Assembly: GCF_001665395.1 (NCBI RefSeq) | Contig: NZ_LZSG01000056.1 | Location: 1-64,000 of the forward strand | Source: Mycobacterium sp. 1164966.3 | GTDB lineage: Bacteria > Actinomycetota > Actinomycetes > Mycobacteriales > Mycobacteriaceae | Reading direction: 5' to 3' | Length of the DNA stretch: 64,000 nt | In this document: piece after piece, positions 1-9,461 of the stretch | How the letters are laid out: every line of letters starts with the position of its first letter | How positions within the stretch are numbered: position 1 is the first letter of the stretch | Program-made: the position numbers and the translations under genes | The notes under the pieces: generated by a model | Databases searched by the model: none | Told to the model about the DNA's origin: nothing | The model's input: only the letters and a program-made list of their open reading frames with translations

Positions 1-574
1 TGGTCAAGCCTGGTCCGTCGGCGGTCCAACGCGAAGAGGCGCAGTTCCGGGCAGCCAACCGGCCCGGTGCGCGGCCGACGCGGACGCTCAGGGGGTGCTT
101 TCAAACTGTTATTAGTATCGCGCAAACTCGGCACACTAATCCGCGCCTCCGACGGCGGTGCTGGCGGAGTTTCCGGCCCGGTTCATCACAGCCACAGCAA
201 ACCTGCTCGAGCGAGCGAGCTGGTCCGGCCAACAAACGAGCCGGCATCGTCGCGGCAGGTGGCAAGCGGTGAGACAGGCCACGGCGCAGCGGTCGACCGC
301 CGGCTTCTTTGCAGGTCACAGATGCCGGGTGGGCAGGTTAGTATTAGGGAAGTTGGCATGTCAGGCGGGTTTTGTCATATCGTTTTACGACTTGTCGAGA
401 CCGGTTATCGGGCTCCGTTCAGCGCTGCACGGACGAATCCCGTGACCGGATCACCGCCATTGACGGACAGCCTATCGACAAGACCGGAGGGGTCTAGCCC
501 GCAATCCCATGGGTGCGGCCTCCTCGGAGCCGCATGAAGGCCGCGCAGAAAGTCTGGTGAAGGGGCAGGTGGGA
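1..574. other. Upstream region of gltB, no supported gene
   Basis: Several overlapping frames are open here on both strands, but none has a good ribosome binding site, recognisable protein or consistent codon use. The first 110 bases could be the 3' end of a gene lying outside the window, since one frame stays open until a TAG near position 115, but I cannot identify it. The stretch from about 100 to 480 is less G+C rich than the genes and presumably holds the gltB promoter. I could not pick a convincing -10/-35 pair. Confidence 0.5.
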
Positions 575-3500
575 ATGGCGCCCAAGCGCTTGGGCTCTAC
601 GGGGCTATATAACCCCGCATTCGAACATGATTCGTGCGGGGTCGCCATGGTCGTGGACATGCACGGCCGGCGTAGCCGCGACATTGTGGACAAGGCGATC
701 ACCGCCCTGCTCAACCTGGAACATCGCGGTGCGCAGGGCGCCGAGCCGCGCAGTGGCGACGGCGCAGGCATTCTGATCCAGGTTCCGGACGCCTTCCTTC
801 GCGAGGTCGTCGACTTCGAGCTGCCGGAACCGGGCAGCTACGCCACCGGTATCGCGTTCTTGCCACAGTCCTCCAAGGACGCCGCGGCCGCCTGCGCCGC
901 GGTGGAGAAGATCGCCGAAGCCGAGGGCCTGCACGTGCTTGGCTGGCGCAATGTCCCCACCGACGACTCGTCACTGGGCGCTTTGTCCCGCGATGCGATG
1001 CCTACCTTCCGGCAGGTGTTCATCGAGGGCGCCTCGGGCATGACCCTGGAACGACGCTGCTACGTCGTCCGCAAGCGTGCCGAGCACGAACTCGGCACCA
1101 AGGGACCGGGCCAGGACGGTCCGGGCCGCGAAACCGTGTACTTCCCGAGCCTGTCCGGCCAGACGCTGGTCTACAAGGGCATGCTGACCACCCCGCAGCT
1201 GAAGGCGTTCTACCTCGATCTGCAGGACGACCGGCTGACCAGCGCGCTGGGCATTGTGCACTCCCGCTTCTCCACCAACACCTTCCCGTCCTGGCCGCTG
1301 GCGCATCCGTTCCGACGCATCGCCCACAACGGCGAGATCAACACCGTCACCGGCAACGAGAACTGGATGCGCGCCCGTGAGGCGTTGATCAAGACCGACA
1401 TCTTCGGATCCGAAGACGACGTCGAGAAACTGTTCCCGATCTGCACGCCCGGGGCCTCCGACACCCAGCGCTTCGACGAGGTGCTCGAGCTGCTGCATTT
1501 GGGCGGACGCAGCCTGGCACACGCGGTGCTGATGATGATCCCCGAGGCCTGGGAGCGCCACGAGTCGATGGACCCCGCGCGTCGGGCGTTCTACCAGTAC
1601 CACGCTTCGCTCATGGAGCCGTGGGACGGCCCGGCATCCATGACGTTCACCGACGGCACCATCGTGGGCGCCGTACTCGACCGCAACGGCCTTCGGCCGT
1701 CGCGGATTTGGGTCACCGAGGACGGCCTGGTGGTCATGGCGTCCGAGGCCGGCGTGCTGGACCTGGACCCGTCCACCGTGGTCAAGAGGATGCGCCTGCA
1801 GCCCGGCCGGATGTTCCTGGTGGACACCGCGCAGGGCCGCATCGTCTCCGACGAGGAGATCAAGGCGGAGCTGGCGGCCGAGCACCCCTATCAGGAGTGG
1901 CTCGACAGAAACCTGATTCCGATGGAGAAGTTGCCCGCGGGCAAGTACGTGCGGATGCCACACGACCGACTTGTCATGCGGCAGTTGGCTTTTGGCTACA
2001 CCTACGAGGAACTCAACCTGTTGGTGGCGCCGATGGTGCGCACCGGCGCCGAGCCGATCGGATCGATGGGCACCGACACCCCGGTCGCGGTGCTGTCGGA
2101 GCGCCCGCGGATGCTCTACGACTACTTCCACCAGTTGTTCGCCCAGGTGACCAACCCGCCGCTGGACGCCATCCGCGAGGAGGTGGTGACCAGCCTGCAG
2201 GGCACCACCGGCGGCGAGCGCGATCTGCTCACCCCGAACGAGAACTCCTGCCACCAGATCGTGTTGTCGCAGCCGATTCTGCGCAACTACGAGTTGGCCA
2301 AGCTGATCAACCTCAACCCCGACGACGAGGTCAACGGGCGACCGCATGGCATGCGGTCCAAGGTGATTCGGTGCCTGTACCCCGTGGACGACGGTGGCGC
2401 CGGTCTGGCCGCAGCGCTGGAGGACGTGCGCGCGCAGGCGTCGGCGGCGATCGCCGACGGTGCCCGGCTGATCATCCTGTCCGACCGCGACTCCAACGAG
2501 CAGATGGCTCCGATACCGTCGCTGCTCGCCGTCGCGGGGGTGCACCACCACCTGGTGCGCGACCGCACCCGCACCCACGTAGGTTTGGTGGTCGAATCCG
2601 GTGACGCCCGCGAGGTGCACCACATGGCGCTGCTGATCGGTTGCGGCGCGGCCGCCGTCAACCCGTATCTGGCGTTCGAGTCGATCGAGGACATGCTCGA
2701 CCGCGGGGTGATCGACAGCATCGACCGCAAGACGGCGCTGAACCACTACATTAAGGCTGCCGGCAAGGGCGTGCTCAAAGTCATGTCCAAGATGGGCATT
2801 TCGACGCTGGCGTCCTACACCGGCGCGCAGCTGTTCCAGGCGGTCGGCATCTCCCAGGAACTGCTCGACGACTACTTCACCGGTCTGGTCTGTCCGACCG
2901 GCGGCATCACCCTCGACGACATCGCCGCCGACGTCGCGGGCCGGCACCGGCTGGCCTACCTGGACCGCCCCGACGAACGTGCGCACCGCGAACTCGAGGT
3001 GGGTGGGGAATATCAGTGGCGCCGTGAGGGCGAATACCACTTGTTCAACCCGGAGACGGTTTTCAAGCTGCAGCACGCCACCCGCACCGGTCAGTACAAG
3101 ATCTTCAAGGAGTACACCCGGCTGGTCGACGACCAGAGCGAGCGGATGGCGTCACTGCGGGGTCTGCTGAAATTCCGTGCGGGAGTACGTCCTCCGATTC
3201 CGCTGGAGGAGGTCGAACCGGCCAGCGAAATCGTCAAGCGCTTCTCTACGGGCGCGATGAGCTATGGCTCCATCTCGGCGGAGGCGCACGAGACCCTGGC
3301 TATCGCGATGAACCGGCTGGGTGGCCGCTCGAACAGCGGCGAAGGCGGCGAGGACGTCAAACGCTTCGAGCAGGATCCCAACGGCGACTGGCGCCGCAGC
3401 GCGATCAAGCAGGTCGCCTCTGCCCGGTTCGGCGTCACCTCGCACTACCTGACCAACTGCACCGACATCCAGATCAAGATGGCGCAGGGCGCGAAACCCG

Positions 3501-5167
3501 GTGAGGGCGGCCAACTCCCGGGTCACAAGGTGTACCCGTGGGTCGCCAAGGTCCGGCACTCCACGCCCGGCGTGGGGCTGATCTCGCCGCCGCCGCACCA
3601 CGACATCTATTCCATCGAGGATTTGGCGCAGCTGATCCACGACCTGAAGAACGCCAACCCGTCGGCTCGGGTGCACGTGAAGCTGGTGTCGGAGAACGGG
3701 GTAGGGACGGTCGCGGCCGGGGTTTCCAAGGCGCACGCCGACGTGGTGCTGATCTCTGGGCATGACGGCGGAACCGGCGCGACCCCGCTGACGTCGATGA
3801 AGCACGCCGGTGCCCCGTGGGAGTTGGGGCTGGCCGAGACGCAACAGACGCTGCTGCTCAACGGGTTACGCGACCGGATCGTGGTCCAGGTGGACGGGCA
3901 GCTGAAGACGGGTCGCGACGTGATGATCGCGACCCTGCTGGGAGCCGAGGAATTCGGTTTCGCCACCGCACCTTTGGTGGTGGCCGGCTGCATCATGATG
4001 CGGGTATGCCATCTGGACACCTGCCCGGTCGGCGTGGCCACGCAGAACCCCGTGCTGCGGGAGCGGTTCACCGGCAAGCCGGAGTTCGTCGAGAACTTCT
4101 TCATGTTCATCGCCGAGGAGGTTCGGGAGTACCTGGCGCAGTTGGGCTTCCGCACCATCAACGAGGCCGTCGGGCAAGCCGGAGCGCTGGACACCACGCT
4201 GGCGCGCGCGCACTGGAAGGCGCACCGGCTGGATCTGACGCCCGTGCTGCACGAGCCGGAGTCGGCCTTCATGAACCAGGACCTGTACTGCAGCTCGCGG
4301 CAGGACCACGGCCTGGACAAGGCGCTCGACCAGCAGTTGATCGTGATGAGCAGGGAGGCGCTGGATTCCGGGACACCCGTCCGTTTTTCGACGACGATCG
4401 GCAACGTCAACCGCACGGTGGGCACCATGCTCGGCCATGAGGTGACGAAAGCCTATGGCGGCCAAGGATTGCCCGACGGGACCATCGACATCACGTTTGA
4501 CGGTTCCGCCGGCAACAGCTTCGGGGCCTTTGTGCCCAAGGGGATTACATTGCGAATTTACGGCGATGCCAACGACTACGTCGGCAAGGGCCTGTCCGGA
4601 GGACGGATTGTGGTGCGCCCGTCGGACAATGCGCCGCAGGACTACGTGGCCGAGGACAACATCATCGGCGGCAACGTGATTCTGTTCGGCGCCACCAGTG
4701 GTGAGGTCTTCCTGCGTGGCGTGGTGGGCGAGCGGTTCGCGGTCCGTAATTCCGGTGCGCACGCCGTGGTAGAGGGCGTCGGCGATCACGGCTGCGAATA
4801 CATGACCGGCGGCAAGGTCGTCATCCTCGGCCGCACCGGCCGCAACTTCGCTGCCGGGATGTCCGGCGGCGTGGCCTACGTGTACGACCCCGACGGGCAA
4901 CTGCCGTCCCACCTCAACGCCGAGATGGTCGAACTCGAGACTCTCGACGAGGATGACGTGGACTACCTGCACAGCACCATCCAGGCGCATGTCGATGCCA
5001 CCGATTCCGCTGTGGGCCAACGGATCCTCGCCGACTGGCGTCGGCAGCAGCGTCGTTTCGTGAAGGTGATGCCGCGGGACTACAAGCGGGTGCTGCAGGC
5101 GATCGCCGAAGCCGAGCGCGATGGCGTGGATGTCGACAAGGCGATCATGGCGGCCTCGCATGGCTGA
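575..5167 (+). CDS. gltB: Glutamate synthase (NADPH) large subunit
   Basis: Large subunit of GOGAT, which with GltD converts glutamine, 2-oxoglutarate and NADPH into two glutamates in the cytoplasm. The 1530-residue protein has the expected order: a class II glutamine amidotransferase domain whose nucleophile Cys21 (HDSCGVAM) is exposed after propeptide removal, a central domain, an FMN-binding TIM barrel, a 3Fe-4S motif with CX5CX4C spacing (CIMMRVCHLDTCPVG, near residue 1150) and a C-terminal GXGXG beta-helix. The frame is open from 509, but the ATG at 575 is preceded by AAGGGGCAGG and gives the short propeptide and length typical of mycobacteria (about 1527), so I use it. It overlaps gltD by 8 bases, indicating translational coupling. 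Confidence 0.97.
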   Translation: MAPKRLGSTGLYNPAFEHDSCGVAMVVDMHGRRSRDIVDKAITALLNLEHRGAQGAEPRSGDGAGILIQVPDAFLREVVDFELPEPGSYATGIAFLPQSSKDAAAACAAVEKIAEAEGLHVLGWRNVPTDDSSLGALSRDAMPTFRQVFIEGASGMTLERRCYVVRKRAEHELGTKGPGQDGPGRETVYFPSLSGQTLVYKGMLTTPQLKAFYLDLQDDRLTSALGIVHSRFSTNTFPSWPLAHPFRRIAHNGEINTVTGNENWMRAREALIKTDIFGSEDDVEKLFPICTPGASDTQRFDEVLELLHLGGRSLAHAVLMMIPEAWERHESMDPARRAFYQYHASLMEPWDGPASMTFTDGTIVGAVLDRNGLRPSRIWVTEDGLVVMASEAGVLDLDPSTVVKRMRLQPGRMFLVDTAQGRIVSDEEIKAELAAEHPYQEWLDRNLIPMEKLPAGKYVRMPHDRLVMRQLAFGYTYEELNLLVAPMVRTGAEPIGSMGTDTPVAVLSERPRMLYDYFHQLFAQVTNPPLDAIREEVVTSLQGTTGGERDLLTPNENSCHQIVLSQPILRNYELAKLINLNPDDEVNGRPHGMRSKVIRCLYPVDDGGAGLAAALEDVRAQASAAIADGARLIILSDRDSNEQMAPIPSLLAVAGVHHHLVRDRTRTHVGLVVESGDAREVHHMALLIGCGAAAVNPYLAFESIEDMLDRGVIDSIDRKTALNHYIKAAGKGVLKVMSKMGISTLASYTGAQLFQAVGISQELLDDYFTGLVCPTGGITLDDIAADVAGRHRLAYLDRPDERAHRELEVGGEYQWRREGEYHLFNPETVFKLQHATRTGQYKIFKEYTRLVDDQSERMASLRGLLKFRAGVRPPIPLEEVEPASEIVKRFSTGAMSYGSISAEAHETLAIAMNRLGGRSNSGEGGEDVKRFEQDPNGDWRRSAIKQVASARFGVTSHYLTNCTDIQIKMAQGAKPGEGGQLPGHKVYPWVAKVRHSTPGVGLISPPPHHDIYSIEDLAQLIHDLKNANPSARVHVKLVSENGVGTVAAGVSKAHADVVLISGHDGGTGATPLTSMKHAGAPWELGLAETQQTLLLNGLRDRIVVQVDGQLKTGRDVMIATLLGAEEFGFATAPLVVAGCIMMRVCHLDTCPVGVATQNPVLRERFTGKPEFVENFFMFIAEEVREYLAQLGFRTINEAVGQAGALDTTLARAHWKAHRLDLTPVLHEPESAFMNQDLYCSSRQDHGLDKALDQQLIVMSREALDSGTPVRFSTTIGNVNRTVGTMLGHEVTKAYGGQGLPDGTIDITFDGSAGNSFGAFVPKGITLRIYGDANDYVGKGLSGGRIVVRPSDNAPQDYVAEDNIIGGNVILFGATSGEVFLRGVVGERFAVRNSGAHAVVEGVGDHGCEYMTGGKVVILGRTGRNFAAGMSGGVAYVYDPDGQLPSHLNAEMVELETLDEDDVDYLHSTIQAHVDATDSAVGQRILADWRRQQRRFVKVMPRDYKRVLQAIAEAERDGVDVDKAIMAASHG

Positions 5168-6635
5168 TCCGAGCGGCTTCCTGAAATACACACATCGGGA
5201 ATTGCCGAAGCGCCGGCCTGTCCCGCTGCGGCTGCGGGACTGGAACGAGGTCTACGAGGAATTCGATCTCGAGAAGCTGCGTTATCAGGCGACTCGGTGC
5301 ATGGATTGCGGTATTCCGTTCTGCCACAACGGTTGTCCTTTGGGCAACTTGATCCCGGAATGGAACGACCTGGTGCGCAGGAACCGGTTTCGCGACGCGA
5401 TCGAACGGTTGCACGCCACCAACAACTTCCCCGACTTCACCGGCCGGTTGTGTCCGGCACCGTGCGAGCCGGCCTGTGTGCTCGGTATCAACCAGGATCC
5501 GGTGACGATCAAGCAGATCGAGCTGGAGATCATCGACAAGGCTTTCGAGGAAGGCTGGGTAGAGCCGCTGCCGCCGACGACGCTGACCGGAAAGACTGTG
5601 GCCGTGGTCGGTTCGGGCCCGGCGGGCTTGGCCGCTGCCCAGCAACTCACCCGTGCCGGTCACAGCGTCACCGTCTTCGAGCGGGCCGACCGTATCGGTG
5701 GGCTGCTGCGTTACGGCATACCGGAATTCAAGATGGAAAAGCGTGTCCTGGACCGTCGGCTGAACCAAATGCGAGCCGAGGGAACCGAATTCCGATCCGG
5801 CGTCAACGTCGGGGTCGACATCACCGCCGAGCAGCTGCGCGCCGATTTCGACGCGGTAGTGCTGGCCGGCGGCGCCACCGACTGGCGCGAATTGCCCATC
5901 CCGGGCCGGGACCTGGACGGAATCCATCAGGCGATGGAGTACCTGCCGTGGGGTAATCACCAAGCGTTGGGTGAGTTGGACGAGGCCGACCGGGACGAGG
6001 ACGGCCAGCCGCCGATCACGGCAAAAGGCAAGAAGGTTGTGATCATCGGCGGTGGCGACACCGGCGCCGACTGTCTGGGCACCGTACATCGCCAAGGCGC
6101 GGTCGCCGTGCACCAGTTCGAGATCATGCCGCGCCCGCCGGACTCCCGCGCCTCGTCGACCCCGTGGCCGACCTACCCGCTGATGTATCGCATTTCGGCG
6201 GCCCACGAGGAAGGCGGCGAACGGCTCTTCTCGGTGAACACCGAGGAGTTCGTCGGCAAGGACGGGCACGTGACCGCGCTCAAGGTGCACGAGGTGACCA
6301 TGCAGGACGGCAAGTTCGTCAAGGTCGACGGCACCGACTTCGAGATCGAGGCTGACCTGGTTTTGCTGGCGATGGGCTTCGTTGGCCCGGAGAAGGCCGG
6401 CCTGCTGACCGACCTCGGGGTGGAGCTCACGGAGCGCGGTAACGTGGCGCGCGACGCCGATTTCGAGACCTCCGTGCCCGGCGTTTTCGTTGCCGGAGAC
6501 ATGGGGCGCGGCCAGTCACTGATCGTTTGGGCGATAGCTGAGGGCAGGGCCGCCGCGGCAGCTGTGGACCGGCATCTGATGGGCTCGAGCGCGCTGCCGG
6601 CGCCCATCAAGCCGACCGCCGCACCGCTGCAATAA
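5160..6635 (+). CDS. gltD: Glutamate synthase (NADPH) small subunit
   Basis: Beta subunit of GOGAT, 491 residues. It takes electrons from NADPH through FAD and passes them over 4Fe-4S clusters to GltB. The N-terminal cysteine motifs (CMDCGIPFCHNGC and CPAPCEPAC) bind two clusters. They are followed by an FAD dinucleotide fold (GSGPAG) and an NADPH fold (GGGDTG), with a late GD motif (VAGDMGRGQS) that contacts FAD. The ATG at 5160 overlaps the 3' end of gltB, so the two are co-transcribed. The frame is open further upstream but only inside gltB. Length and order match the M. tuberculosis protein Rv3858c. Confidence 0.97.
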   Translation: MADPSGFLKYTHRELPKRRPVPLRLRDWNEVYEEFDLEKLRYQATRCMDCGIPFCHNGCPLGNLIPEWNDLVRRNRFRDAIERLHATNNFPDFTGRLCPAPCEPACVLGINQDPVTIKQIELEIIDKAFEEGWVEPLPPTTLTGKTVAVVGSGPAGLAAAQQLTRAGHSVTVFERADRIGGLLRYGIPEFKMEKRVLDRRLNQMRAEGTEFRSGVNVGVDITAEQLRADFDAVVLAGGATDWRELPIPGRDLDGIHQAMEYLPWGNHQALGELDEADRDEDGQPPITAKGKKVVIIGGGDTGADCLGTVHRQGAVAVHQFEIMPRPPDSRASSTPWPTYPLMYRISAAHEEGGERLFSVNTEEFVGKDGHVTALKVHEVTMQDGKFVKVDGTDFEIEADLVLLAMGFVGPEKAGLLTDLGVELTERGNVARDADFETSVPGVFVAGDMGRGQSLIVWAIAEGRAAAAAVDRHLMGSSALPAPIKPTAAPLQ

Positions 6636-6956
6636 CCACACCAGTCACATCAGAAACAGGTTGATATTGCTCGGCGCGTCGTCGACAGTTTGCCAGGCGT
6701 TGGGTGTCTAATAACCCGATGTGGGCTGCGTCACATGAAAGTCGCATGCGAGCCCCGGTTGAGTTAACCGATCGCAGGAGTGATAACTGTGCATGTCAAA
6801 CCAGTACCCCAGTCGCGGGCGGGGCGAATCGCCTGGTCATGGTTTCGTCACCCAGTGAAGAGTCGGGAGTTCCCAGCCAAACGCGAGCGCCTGATCACGG
6901 CTGAGGAGCTGCTGGTATTCGGCGTCTGACCGAGTCATCTCTGACGCCCACCGAGT
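6636..6956. other. Intergenic region after gltD, no supported gene
   Basis: Convergent spacer between gltD and the LLM oxidoreductase. A 66-codon plus-strand frame (6704-6904) has no ribosome binding site or recognisable product. A minus-strand frame through 6837-6960 gives a protein-like stretch (for example ending in GWELPTLHWVTKP), so a decayed gene fragment is possible, but I cannot identify it. Confidence 0.4.
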
Positions 6957-7032
6957 TTGCTCGCCCGCGAGCGCGCGCAAATGTACGGAAAATGCGCCCG
7001 AATCGCGTACATTTGCGCACCCTCGCGAGCAA
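6957..7032. terminator. Long inverted repeat between convergent genes
   Basis: Perfect 13-base arms GCGCAAATGTACG (6975-6987) and CGTACATTTGCGC (7006-7018) enclose an 18-base loop. An imperfect outer extension (TTGCTCGC on the left, GCGAGCAA on the right) lengthens the stem. It ends 4 bases before the stop codon of the minus-strand oxidoreductase and lies downstream of gltD, so a bidirectional terminator is the simplest reading. There is no U tract, which is common for mycobacterial terminators. Confidence 0.55.
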
Positions 7033-7035
7033 GGC

Positions 7036-7878
7036 TTACAGGCCGGAATCCCGGATCGCCTCCGCCAGGGGCTCCAGAACGGCAGGGTCGTGCGGCGGAG
7101 TGATGTACACGATCCCCAGTTGCAGACCTTCGGCGGCCAGGCCGGCGGCATCCTCGATGACCTGCCCGTAGTTGCGGCTCGGGTCCAGGCGCAGGTGCGC
7201 CGACAACGTGATCTCGTTTGGGTCGCGTCCGATGTCCGCGCAGTGCGCGGCCAGCACGTCGCGCTTGCGGGCGAACAAATCGGGTGGCCCGCCGACGAAG
7301 TTCCAGTGCTGGGCGTAGCGCGCGGTGATTCGTAGCGTGCGCTTCTCGCCGCTGCCGCCGATGCAGATTGGCGGGTGCGGACGCTGCGGACCCTTCGGCT
7401 CGTTGCGGGCGTCCTTGAGCTGGTAGAACTTGCCGTCGAAGTTGGTGGTCTCCTGGCTCAGCAGGCTGGTGAGCACCTCACACGCTTCCTCGAAGCGGTC
7501 GAAACGTTCCTTGATGGTGCCCAGCTCGATGCCGTAGGCGCCGGACTCTTCCTCGTTCCAGCCGGCGCCGATCCCGAGCTCGAGCCGTCCGTTGGAGATG
7601 ATGTCCAGCGCGGCGGCCATGTTGGCCAGCACCGCCGGATGCCGATAGTGGATCCCGGTAACCAGCGTGCCCAACCGCAGCCGCTTGGTGGCCTGCGCCA
7701 GCGCGGTCAATGTCGTCCAGCCCTCCAGGCAGGGGCCGCTGCTGTTGCCGAAGATCGGGTAGAAGTGGTCGAAGGTCCAGCCCGACTCGTAGACGTCGAT
7801 GTCGTCGGCGGCCTGCCAGACGGCCAGCATGTCGGCCCAGGTGGTTTCTTGCGGTGAGGTTTTGAACGCGAATCGCAT
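7036..7878 (-). CDS. LLM-class F420-dependent oxidoreductase
   Basis: Luciferase-like (LLM) flavin/F420 oxidoreductase of 280 residues, in the TIGR03560-type group. The sequence shows the family pattern of a TIM barrel: N-terminal strand with the active-site region SGWTFDHF, the conserved LGTLVTGIHYRHPAVLAN segment, GRLELGIGAGWNEEE, and HPPICIGGSGEKRTL near residue 175. Such enzymes transfer hydride using F420H2 in actinobacteria, but the substrate cannot be told from sequence. It is convergent with gltD and stands alone. No gene of this kind is at this position in M. tuberculosis as I recall. Confidence 0.85.
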   Translation of the reverse strand: MRFAFKTSPQETTWADMLAVWQAADDIDVYESGWTFDHFYPIFGNSSGPCLEGWTTLTALAQATKRLRLGTLVTGIHYRHPAVLANMAAALDIISNGRLELGIGAGWNEEESGAYGIELGTIKERFDRFEEACEVLTSLLSQETTNFDGKFYQLKDARNEPKGPQRPHPPICIGGSGEKRTLRITARYAQHWNFVGGPPDLFARKRDVLAAHCADIGRDPNEITLSAHLRLDPSRNYGQVIEDAAGLAAEGLQLGIVYITPPHDPAVLEPLAEAIRDSGL

Positions 7879-7923
7879 GACCCCGACGCTAGTCGCGCTT
7901 TCTGGACCGCAACTAGTTCTGAT

Positions 7924-7972
7924 GGTGGCGACCCGCTTCGCCCGGCTCCGCCGCGCTCGCGATCGCCACTAG
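7924..7972. repeat. Dispersed intergenic repeat, copy 1
   Basis: A roughly 49-base sequence beginning GGTGGCGACCCGC and ending GCGATCGCCACTAG. It is about 85 percent identical to 21405-21454 (seven differences). It lies in the divergent gap between the LLM oxidoreductase and the following membrane-protein gene. The two copies look like members of a small non-coding repeat family. Confidence 0.6.
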
Positions 7973-7985
7973 GCTGGGCGGAAGG

Positions 7986-8417
7986 ATGACACTCGGTATC
8001 GATACCAAGATCACGCTGTTGGCGGCCGGACTGATTTTTGTGCTGGCGCTCGCCCTCGGCGTGTGGAAGTACCGCCAGATCATGGTCAGCCCAGATCACC
8101 GGGCGCATGTCTACGTCGACATCGCGCACCGGGCGGCGCTGCTGTACGCGTTTGCGACGGGGCTTATCGCGGTCTTCGTCGAACTCAGCGCCTGGCCGAC
8201 ATGGGTGAACCTGACCGCGGCGATGGTCCTGGTGTTCTTCTTCGTGGCCGCCATTGGGGCCTACATCCTGCACGGCGCACGGCGCGATACCGAGAACCAG
8301 TTTGAACATCCGACGCGCGGCACCGCGGTGTCGATGGTGTTTCTCATCGTCGGCGAAATCGGCGGCTTCGCAGTGCTATTGGCCGGATTCATCGCGGGGC
8401 AGCTATGGACCCGGTGA
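7986..8417 (+). CDS. Four-helix integral membrane protein
   Basis: A 143-residue protein with four predicted transmembrane helices (about residues 7-26, 47-66, 70-94 and 113-137) and a short Arg/Asp-rich loop (HGARRDTENQFEHPTRG) before the last helix. I recognise no catalytic motif. It probably corresponds to the small membrane protein Rv3857c by position, though longer than I remember that one. It overlaps the next gene by 13 bases, so the two form an operon. The ATG at 7986 follows a weak GGAAGG ribosome binding site. Confidence 0.75.
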   Translation: MTLGIDTKITLLAAGLIFVLALALGVWKYRQIMVSPDHRAHVYVDIAHRAALLYAFATGLIAVFVELSAWPTWVNLTAAMVLVFFFVAAIGAYILHGARRDTENQFEHPTRGTAVSMVFLIVGEIGGFAVLLAGFIAGQLWTR

Positions 8418-9409
8418 CCGCGCTGCGCCAGATCGCCTACTACAAAGACCGCAGCCGGCAAGATCCCCGGCGGGTGATGGCATATCGCAACGCCGCCGAC
8501 ATCGTCGAGCAACTCGACGACGCGACGCGCGAGCGGCACGGGCAGGCCAACAGCTGGCAGACGATCCCGGGCATCGGGCCCAAAACCGCGAAGGTCATCG
8601 CGCAGGCCTGGTCCGGACGCGAACCGGACCAGCTGGTCGAATTACGTTCTGCGGCAGAAGATCTCGGCGGTGGAGAGGTACGGGCCGCACTGCGCGGAGA
8701 TCTGCACCTGCACTCGAACTGGTCGGACGGGTCGGCGCCGATCGACGAGATGATGGCCACGGCCGCGGCGCTCGGCCATGAGTACTGCGCGCTGACCGAC
8801 CACTCGCCGCGCTTGACGATCGCCAACGGGCTGTCACCCGAGCGGCTGCGCAAGCAGCTCGACGTGATCGACGGCCTGCGCGAAAAGTTCGCGCCGCTGC
8901 GCATTCTCACCGGGATCGAGGTCGACATCCTCGACGACGGCACCCTGGACCAGGAGCCCGAATTGCTGGAGCGCCTCGACATCGTGGTGGCCAGCGTGCA
9001 CTCGAAGCTGTCGATGGATTCTGACGCGATGACCCACCGGATGGTCACCGCGGTCTGCAACCCCCACGCCGATGTGCTCGGCCATTGCACGGGCCGGCTG
9101 GTCGCGGGCAACCGGGGCATCAGACCCGAGTCGAAGTTCGATGCCGAGGCGGTATTCACCGCCTGCCGCGATCACGGCACCGCGGTGGAGATCAACTCGC
9201 GCCCAGAGCGCCGCGACCCGCCCAGTCGACTGCTGAACCTCGCGCGCGACATCGGCTGCGTGTTCAGCATCGACACCGACGCGCACGCGCCCGGTCAGCT
9301 GGACTTCCTCGGCTACGGCGCGCAGCGGGCGTTGGACGCGGAAGTTCCCGTCGATCGCATTGTCAACACCTGGCCGGTTGAGCAGCTCCTTCAGTGGGCA
9401 GGCAGCTAA
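8405..9409 (+). CDS. PHP-domain phosphoesterase with HhH N-terminus
   Basis: 334 residues, orthologous by position and length to Rv3856c. The N-terminal 90 residues carry a helix-hairpin-helix-type motif (PGIGPKTAK, 55-63), followed by a PHP domain with metal ligands in GDLHLHSNWSDG (His101, His103), LTDHS, GIEVDI, ASVHS, GHCTG, EINSRPER and IDTDAHA. This is the arrangement at the C-terminus of bacterial PolX, here without the polymerase, so a DNA-end or nucleotide phosphoesterase is likely. It overlaps the membrane-protein gene by 13 bases. It is convergent with dinB. Confidence 0.88.
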   Translation: MDPVTALRQIAYYKDRSRQDPRRVMAYRNAADIVEQLDDATRERHGQANSWQTIPGIGPKTAKVIAQAWSGREPDQLVELRSAAEDLGGGEVRAALRGDLHLHSNWSDGSAPIDEMMATAAALGHEYCALTDHSPRLTIANGLSPERLRKQLDVIDGLREKFAPLRILTGIEVDILDDGTLDQEPELLERLDIVVASVHSKLSMDSDAMTHRMVTAVCNPHADVLGHCTGRLVAGNRGIRPESKFDAEAVFTACRDHGTAVEINSRPERRDPPSRLLNLARDIGCVFSIDTDAHAPGQLDFLGYGAQRALDAEVPVDRIVNTWPVEQLLQWAGS

Positions 9410-9461
9410 ACAGGTTGCGCAACAACAATTCCCGCCGATGCTAGCACTTCGCCGCGGCACT

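Noticed and set aside
971..3076. 701-codon open frame antisense to gltB
   Set aside because: High G+C genes leave long open frames on the opposite strand. The plus strand encodes an unmistakable GltB and this frame gives no recognisable protein. The same holds for frames antisense to gltB at 3866-5191, serS (28088-29404), the FAD oxidoreductase (31699-33378), fadD32 and pks13.
6704..6904. 66-codon frame after gltD
   Set aside because: No ribosome binding site, no known product, odd composition.
6837..7035. Protein-like minus-strand stretch downstream of the LLM gene
   Set aside because: Ends in a plausible peptide (GWELPTLHWVTKP) but starts inside the LLM gene in another frame and crosses the inverted repeat; at best a remnant that I cannot identify.
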